From: Cryptomeria japonica
Taxonomy: Eukaryota > Streptophyta > Pinopsida > Cupressales > Cupressaceae
Assembly (NCBI RefSeq): GCF_030272615.1
Contig: NC_081409.1
Span: 619,055,255 to 619,119,254, forward strand
Reading direction: 5' to 3'
Length of the DNA: 64,000 nucleotides
A model generated the notes under the pieces. It did no database searches and was not told the origin of the DNA. It was given only the letters and a program-made list of their open reading frames with translations. Below, piece after piece: positions 57,926 through 64,000 of this stretch; position 1 is the stretch's first letter; each line of letters begins with the position of its first letter. Both the position numbers and the translations under genes were made by a program.

Positions 57926-59945
57926 TAGAAATATTTATTTATTGTAACTAATATTAGCAAATCATTTACAAGTAAAATAATTTTTGTAAATAATACAAAA
58001 GAAAATATTTTGTTTTCATTGGTCTAAATAATTTTATTTAATAACCATTTAAACATGACAAATGAATTTTCATTACAATAGTATTGGGCAAGTACTAATT
58101 AAAAGTAAACTGATTTAATTTTTTTTTAATAAATTAATAAATCAAAAAATGTCATTAAAATGTTTATAACTTATATTACATGGGAATAAACTCATAATTT
58201 ATATTATTATATTAAAATGCAATGAATATTTTAGATCAATATTTTTTATGTTGTTTAGGATTTTTTCACAATGATTTAGTTTCATTATCCTCGTTTTTAT
58301 TTGGAAAAACCTGAGATTATTGTTCGGAGAAACCGCTTATGCAAAACGATATTAGCCAATCGTTTGCAACAAAAATAATTTTTGTTAATTATAATGTTAA
58401 CAAATGTGCATCTATACTATAAAATAAATTTAAAAAATGTAAAGAAAGAAAAATAATTGCTTTTCATCGATCGAAACAATTTTTTTTAATAATCATATAA
58501 GCACAACAAATGAATTTACATTACAATAGTATTGCCGGCAAGTATTAATAAGATGAGATGATCCAGCATTTAACTTAATCTTTGTTACACAGTATTCTTA
58601 CAGCTTTTCTCAACAGACTAATCTGATTATTTCAATAATAGAGAAGAAGCTCACTTAAATACTTAAATACCTTGCATTAGGGTAGAAAACTTGTTCAGTA
58701 TTACTTTGTATTTCAAAACATGTCTACTTATATTCTAGGAGGACGTGCGAAATTATTGCACTTAAAATCTAGTGAGGCTATATGCAATAATTTAATGTTT
58801 ACTTTGTACCTTGCGAACTATTACAAAAACACCTGTCGAAACATTGACTCCATAGAGAATAGAGTACGCAAAACGGAAATATTCTACTTGTACTCTTCTA
58901 ATAATAACTTTATTTAATGGAATATAATATCTGTATGGATATACCATGAGAATCTATTTATGTGCATATCTCTAAATTTATTGAACTGTAGATATGGGCA
59001 TGTCTTGTTCTTGTTTGTATGTTTGTGAGTTCAAGTTGATGTCTCCTATTTCTAAATTTTTACTTTCTTTTCCATTGAATACAGACTAATTATTGTTGGT
59101 TGAATGGTCAGTTTATTATTTCAAAAATATCATGTTTTTTTCTTCATTTTGATAGTGTATTTTTAAGTTTTATGTATATGTATGTTTTAATGTGACAATA
59201 TCTACATAATCTTTTACCAATTAAATTCTTATATACATTTAAATATATATCAATTATATTTTCAAATATATAATAATTAGAATGACGTGATCAGATTTGA
59301 AGGATAAGATTATGATAAAAAGTCAATATTACATTTATAATTCTATTTTGAAACACATTACAACAAAATCAACTAATCACAATCTTTTATATATTATACT
59401 AATTCCTTATCATATAGATTTAGACATAAATTAAACACAACAAGAAAAGTTTACACCTTATTATTCCTTTTTGTGTCAATTATTTTTTTATAACCTAATT
59501 TTCTTTTATCTAATATTTATTATATCTGATCATTTTAATCGTATACTATCACTAAATATATAATAATTAAAAGCAATACTGCATTGATTAAAAACAATAC
59601 TTCCAGTCATACTTTATTTTCTTTATGTAATATGTACTCTAAACAACCCAACATTTCCAACATTTATTAGTATGAGATGGTCCAACATTTCCAAAGAAGC
59701 TCACCAGAATATCTTCCATTAAGGTAGAAAATTTGTTAATTATTACTCTATATTTCCACCACATTTGCTTATATTCTATGAGGAGGCGTGAAACTATTGC
59801 AGTTAGGTCTAGCCAAGAGGCTATATGTAATAATTTAATAGCAAATCTGTACCTTGTGAAACACCTGTCGAAATATTGAATGGATATAAAATTAGAGTAC
59901 ACCTAGCGAAAAGTTGCTAATTGTACTCTCTTCTAATAGCATTGG
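57926..59945. repeat. Degenerate local duplications upstream of the MADS gene
   Basis: No gene was seen. At least two nested duplications are visible. 57950-58100 matches 58348-58545 (CATTACAATAGTATTG in both). 58550-58917 matches 59668-59945, with shared GAGATGxTCCAxCATTT, TTATATTCTAxGAGGA, GGCTATATGxAATAATTTAA and ACACCTGTCGAAA. 59385-59580 also resembles 53240-53430. These may be repeated promoter-proximal DNA of an ancestral tandem MADS locus, or relics of an unknown element. Confidence 0.65.
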
Positions 59946-59999
59946 CCACCTCCAAAATGGCAGCTTTTAAGGTACAATGGCTTGTGCGCTTTTCTTCGT

Positions 60000-60009
60000 C
60001 CATTTAAGG
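60000..60009 (+). promoter_or_regulatory. CArG box upstream of the MADS gene
   Basis: CCATTTAAGG is a perfect CC(A/T)6GG MADS-protein binding site, ending 86 bp before the ATG. A near-match (CCAAAATGG) lies at 59952-59960. B-class MADS genes commonly maintain their own expression through such sites, so autoregulation is plausible. Confidence 0.6.
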
Positions 60010-60095
60010 AACCCTAACACTGAACTTCTCCATAGCCACCCCTGTTTATGCTGTATTTGAAAATAGCCTTAGAGTGTCCTCACCACAGCAACAAA

Positions 60096-61504
60096 ATGGG
60101 CAGAGCAAAGATTGAGATTAAAAGAATAGAAAATCCATCAAATAGGCAGGTTACCTTCTCCAAGAGGAGAGTTGGCCTTCTCAAGAAAGCTCAAGAGCTT
60201 TCCGTTTTATGTTCAGTTGATGTTGGTCTTGTTATATTCTCTAGCAATGGAAAGCTATTCACACATCCTGAATCTTCAAAGTAATATATTATAATTATTA
60301 AAAAAGTTTGTGTATATATAGCTATCTAACAAAAAGTTGGTTTTTTTTTTTTTAAGTATATCATTATAATTCATTTTACAATTAAACAATTTTGTAATTT
60401 TAACAGTCTAGAACGAATTTTAAAAAGATACTATTTGGAAGAAGGGAGATTTCGTGGAGACCCAGTAAGAATGAATCTAAAGTTTAATTTCATTTTGTGC
60501 ATTTTAATAGTTCATACAAAAATTAGAAATAAAAAAGACATTGTGTAGTCAAGATTAACGCAGTTGTATTTTGTATGATTGAACAAATATACAGAATACT
60601 TCCTTCCATTTCAAACATTTACAAGCTGAGAATGAGAGACTTCACACTGCTATTAGGTATTTATCATTTACTATATATCGTAATCACTTCAGAGGCACCA
60701 AGTATATTGTAATATATATAAAATATTTATGGATTTACAGTCATTTCATGGGGGAGAATCTTACTCAACTTACACCAAAGGATCTGGACAATCTTGAAGA
60801 TGATCTCAATACTTCAATATCTAGGGTCAGATCAAAGAAAGTGAGTAGTACTGCTGAAACGCTTGGCTCTAGCTTCATTTTTTAGTTTAATAAAATAATT
60901 TTATTAAAATTAGCTAACCAACTTCTTGATTCTATTCTCTGGTTGTTCATATGAAAGCATGAAACTATGAACCAGCTTATTCAGCGAGAGGAGCAGAGTC
61001 TACTGAAGGTAAGATTTTAGTTCAGTATTTTGAAAGCAATCCTAAATTTAAGTGGGTTGAAAGTTAACTATCTTTTTGGTGGTGTGAATATTTCAGATTC
61101 AAGCAGCTGAAAGAGAGGTGAGATTTTTAATTGATCTGTCTTATGAATTATTTTGCTGTACGAAGTGTTTCAGTCTGACAGCTTTTTTGTTCACCCTTTT
61201 ATAGAGTGACGTTCTGCGAGAGAGATTTGCCCGTCTGCAAAAATTGGTATGAATGCTAGATATTCAACATTTTCTTATCATTTCAAGTTTACTAGTCTCT
61301 TAAAAGTCCAAACTAATATTCAACGTTGGGTATTTTCAGGTGGATAATTGTTATGGAGGGCCTGCATTGGATAAAGTATTTGGGCAAGATGAGGAAAACT
61401 CTTTTAATTTGCTCCCCTCAATTCCTTTTCTTCGTCCGCAGCCATGTCAAATAAATTTGAGAGAACCAGATCAGTATCTACAGACCGAACTACGTTTGGG
61501 GTAA
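60096..61504 (+). CDS. MIKC-type MADS-box transcription factor (B/B-sister-like)
   Basis: Exons by GT-AG junctions: 60096-60280, 60407-60464, 60595-60656, 60741-60840, 60958-61008, 61097-61117, 61205-61246, 61340-61504; 684 nt, 227 aa. The start is the ATG opening [20 protein letters not shown] (the upstream in-frame ATG at 60048 would precede the canonical N-terminus). MADS domain 1-60, I region to about 81, K domain about 82-173 with [17 protein letters not shown]. Exons of 62, 100 and 42 nt are the classical MIKC sizes. The C-terminus has [15 protein letters not shown] (201-215), like the PI-derived motif, and YLQTELRLG (219-227), like paleoAP3. That pairing is typical of B-class and B-sister proteins, which dimerise and bind CArG boxes in reproductive organs. 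Exon 5 plus 6 is short (72 nt) and the MADS core is unusual ([11 protein letters not shown]). An alternative splice at 61501 to a 28-nt exon (61602-61629) would end LRLGFGSFDESK. It appears intact. Confidence 0.85.
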
Positions 61505-62912
61505 ATATAATGTTATAAATACTAAAATTATTGTTCTGTTACAATTTATTTTACAATTTACACAACTGACAGTGAAAGATCTGGTTGGATTTTTATGACA
61601 GATTTGGCAGCTTTGATGAAAGCAAGTGATGTTCTCGGTTTCCTTCTGTTTATCTTTTTGTGTCTTCGAATATGGGCAGCTCAAAATCGGACAACTGTTG
61701 AACTATTGTTTGTATAGTTCTTGAGTATTTTTCTAGATCTGTTTCTTCTATATTTCAAACATAAAAATCTGTGCTTACCTATTGTTTTCGGTGTAGTCAT
61801 CACTAATACCATGTGATGGTTTTGTAAACCTTTTAAATATTTGAATATAAAATGATTGCATCACAAATGCTGTAGATTGTTTCAAAATATTGATTTACGC
61901 TGTAATTTTCTGTTAATTATTATGTAATCATTAACATGATGTTTTGTAATTTGTGTTATGCTTTCAATTGGTTTTTTATAAATATGGAAGAAAGTAGGAA
62001 TTTGTATTTAAGTATAATATGAATGGAATAATATTGAGATGGATGATTTGTGGTTTAATATTGAAGAGTGTAACAAAATATTATAAAATTTGGACGAGTG
62101 GTTTACTCTTAATCTGTTAGCAAGACTTGACATTTTTTGCTAAATGTAATATCGAAGACTTTTAAGAAAAGAATACTCATAAATCATAAATTTGATTTGT
62201 AATTCCTCTAATATCCTCAATAAGCAACTAGCTTGGGATGGTCTTAGGTTTCATACTCATCACTATGAGAAAGCCTATCAAATATAAGAAACATTTTTTT
62301 ATTAAAAGTATCTAAAAGACATAAAAATTATTGAAAGCTTTGGATTTTGTGGATTAATAATTATTTTCTATGCTATTTCTATTAATTAGTAACAGATTTT
62401 TTCTTATAGAAATCATCTTTTGACTAAAATTTCATAAGTTTGAATCTTTTCGCTTTATAACTTATGAGTCAAAATATTGATATATTTTCAAAAATACTAC
62501 CAAAAACTTAGCAATATAACTATCCAGAAAAATATTATAAGATATACCAAATAGTTAGTGGTTTCATTTCTCTTACCATGATTCAGAAAGTTAAACTTGA
62601 TAAAAATGATTTAAAATAATATCTTGATATACCATTGTATATGGCAGGATAGATATTTTCTGCTTATACCTCATCTCCCAACAATAGCCTACTTAACTCT
62701 TTAATGGCATCTCCAATCCTCTCTTGGCACTTACACTAGATTGTGTGCTTGGGTGCTTCTCTTTCTGTATAAGATCTAGCTATTATTGAACCCGTATTTG
62801 ATTATTTTTCTTTGTGCATAAATTTAGCTATCATTAAACCCGTATTAAAATTTAAAAGAAAATTTTACATCACTCAAATTTAACCTTCTTTATTAATAGT
62901 AGAATATTTCAG
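61505..62912. other. 3' flank of the MADS gene, no further gene
   Basis: The first 125 bp include the alternative last exon (61602-61629). Candidate polyadenylation sequences such as GAATATAAAATG lie near 61842. The rest is AT-rich with no ORF. A small duplication of ATxTAGCTATxATTxAACCCGTATT occurs near 62776-62802 and 62822-62848. Confidence 0.5.
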
Positions 62913-63025
62913 GGTCCTCTCAATCTTTCACTTCAATTACACCTTTCCATGCGGCGGGCCCTGGGTATGGTGTTGAGCCAGAGGATAAAGAAACTATGAT
63001 TGACATTGACTTAGACGTCAATTGA
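62913..63025 (+). other. Possible orphan terminal exon
   Basis: After a plausible acceptor (AATATTTCAG) a 113-nt open segment ends at TGA 63023-63025. Its last residues read VEPEDKETMIDIDLDVN, preceded by FHAAGPGYG. It is GC-richer than its surroundings (GCGGCGGGCCCTGGG). The acidic, non-repetitive C-terminus looks protein-like, but I found no upstream exon and recognise no family. It may be a relic or chance. Confidence 0.3.
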
Positions 63026-63052
63026 AAACTTATATACCTGGGTCTCTAAGTA

Positions 63053-63100
63053 AGAGTCAAGTACTCAGAGTTAGACAGAGTCAAGTACTCTGAGTTAGCC
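63053..63100. repeat. 24-bp tandem repeat x2
   Basis: AGAGTCAAGTACTCxGAGTTAG followed by two bases occurs twice, at 63053-63076 and 63077-63100, with two or so mismatches. Each unit holds the palindrome GAGTCAAGTACTC in imperfect form. Confidence 0.8.
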
Positions 63101-63729
63101 ACTTTTAAAGGTACAAAACTCACGCTACTGAAATCATTCATGAGCACAAAATATTGTTTTTATTTTTGCTTTCTTTTCCAAGTCAATTAACTCCATTACA
63201 ATTTACAACTGCCATCATCCCTTTTCCTCAATTAACTCCATTACAGCTGGTCTTTATTAGATATCTAAGTATAGACAAAATAAAATATTCGTTTTTAAAA
63301 TGGGATTGAGGAAGAAAAGAAAATGTGAAGTTTAGCTCTATTCTACTCAATGTTAGCCCTTTCTGTAAAACAATTCAGAGAAATTGGTGACAGTAACTCA
63401 GTTCTTTACAATTATAGCAAGAAGTACGATGCAGCTGGAGTCCCTGCCTGTTGACAAATATTGTAATGCTGGAGTTCTGTATTCACATAGTTGCATTCTG
63501 ACATTCTATCAGAAAGGCAGCACCAGAATCGCTTAGATCTTGAACAGTAGTATGTGATATGAAGGAAGAGTTTGGTGAAAAAAAAGTGCTAATCCTCAAC
63601 CGCAAGGTTATTCCAACAAAATGTATATGCCTCGCTTCTATCTGTATGTTTGTATCGTAAAGTTGATATGACCTTTTTTCTAGTCACTTTTTGTTAAATG
63701 GTGAATCTATTATTCAAAATATTTTTTTT
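63101..63729. other. No recognisable gene
   Basis: AT-rich flank with a short repeated TCAATTAACTCCATTACA (near 63182-63199 and 63229-63246). 63640-63720 (TGTATGTTTGT, then a TGGTGAATCTATTATTC-like stretch) resembles 59015-59130 upstream of the MADS gene. Confidence 0.4.
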
Positions 63730-63793
63730 TATACTAGTTTATTTTTCTGGATTCGATTGTGTGTAATCGAATCCAGAAAAATAAACTAGTATA
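63730..63793. repeat. Perfect 29-bp inverted repeat (hairpin)
   Basis: The left arm 63730-63758 (TATACTAGTTTATTTTTCTG and nine more bases) and right arm 63765-63793 are exact reverse complements, with the 6-nt loop GTGTGT between them. A perfect 29-bp stem is far beyond chance in AT-rich DNA of this size. It could be a small foldback element, a recent inversion duplication, or a source of hairpin RNA. Confidence 0.9.
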
Positions 63794-64000
63794 CAAAATG
63801 GATTGTGGAAATCTCATAGCTTTAATATTTTTTTTCCATTTAGATCTATAATTTTAGGTTTTATGTATATGTAAGATTTATATTATTTTTTGTTAGTTCA
63901 AATTTCATATATATATTTAGAAGTTAATTAAAATTGAAAATATATAGTGATTTTGAATAATAAAATTATAACTGAGGGATGAATTCATGAGAAAAGGTCA
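63794..64000. other. AT-rich end of window
   Basis: No gene seen. TTTTAGGTTTTATGTATATGTA near 63850 resembles 59160-59180 upstream of the MADS gene, so the flanking duplication reaches this side too. Confidence 0.4.

Noticed and set aside
1-64000. CRISPR arrays, tRNA and rRNA genes
   Set aside because: No regularly spaced direct repeats with unique spacers, and no recognisable tRNA A/B boxes in a cloverleaf or rRNA core sequences were seen while reading.

Overview
This is repeat-dominated nuclear DNA of a seed plant, most likely a gymnosperm and probably a conifer. I infer this from layered old LTR retrotransposons and 5'-truncated LINEs, AT-rich spacers, and one MIKC-type MADS-box gene whose C-terminus looks like gymnosperm B-class or B-sister proteins. 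Species cannot be fixed by reading alone. No bacterial, organellar, rRNA, tRNA or CRISPR features were seen.

Layout. Positions 1-3505 hold the non-coding tail of a Ty3/gypsy-like element and an LTR-like block. Positions 3579-6060 hold a decayed plant-mobile-domain (PMD) gene with its own TATA box and 5' intron. It lies antisense to a large minus-strand Tat-lineage Ty3/gypsy element: 5' LTR 21347-22497, PBS, gag, protease, a G-patch segment, RT-RNase H, a second RNase H, and integrase ending at 7658. A 3.8-kb non-coding element splits its pol at about 8890-12655.

Positions 24279-28205 (LINE A) and 32536-41727 (LINE B) are two copies of one LINE family. In both, the RNase H tail of ORF2 is followed after about 230-250 nt by an extra ORF of about 1.5-1.7 kb with no family I recognise, and then by a shared 3' end. 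LINE B has a perfect 20-bp target-site duplication. It was later split by a 6.6-kb copia element (32926-39546) with 1.28-kb LTRs and a perfect GAGGT duplication. These two LINE copies are the best candidate here for an undescribed system.

Next come a copia RT relic (42270-43165), a solo LTR (43980-45398, duplication GTCAC), and a second, 3'-truncated copia of the same family (46679-51650). A more complete LINE C follows (53583-57908, 17-bp duplication); it lacks the extra ORF.

The only gene that looks intact is the MADS-box gene at 60096-61504 (8 exons, 227 aa, introns of only 84-130 bp). A perfect CArG box lies 87 bp upstream of its ATG, and degenerate local duplications flank it. Nearly every transposon ORF carries stops, many at expected Trp or Arg codons, which fits deamination of methylated DNA. 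The window is therefore one probable host gene beside an old nested transposon cluster.
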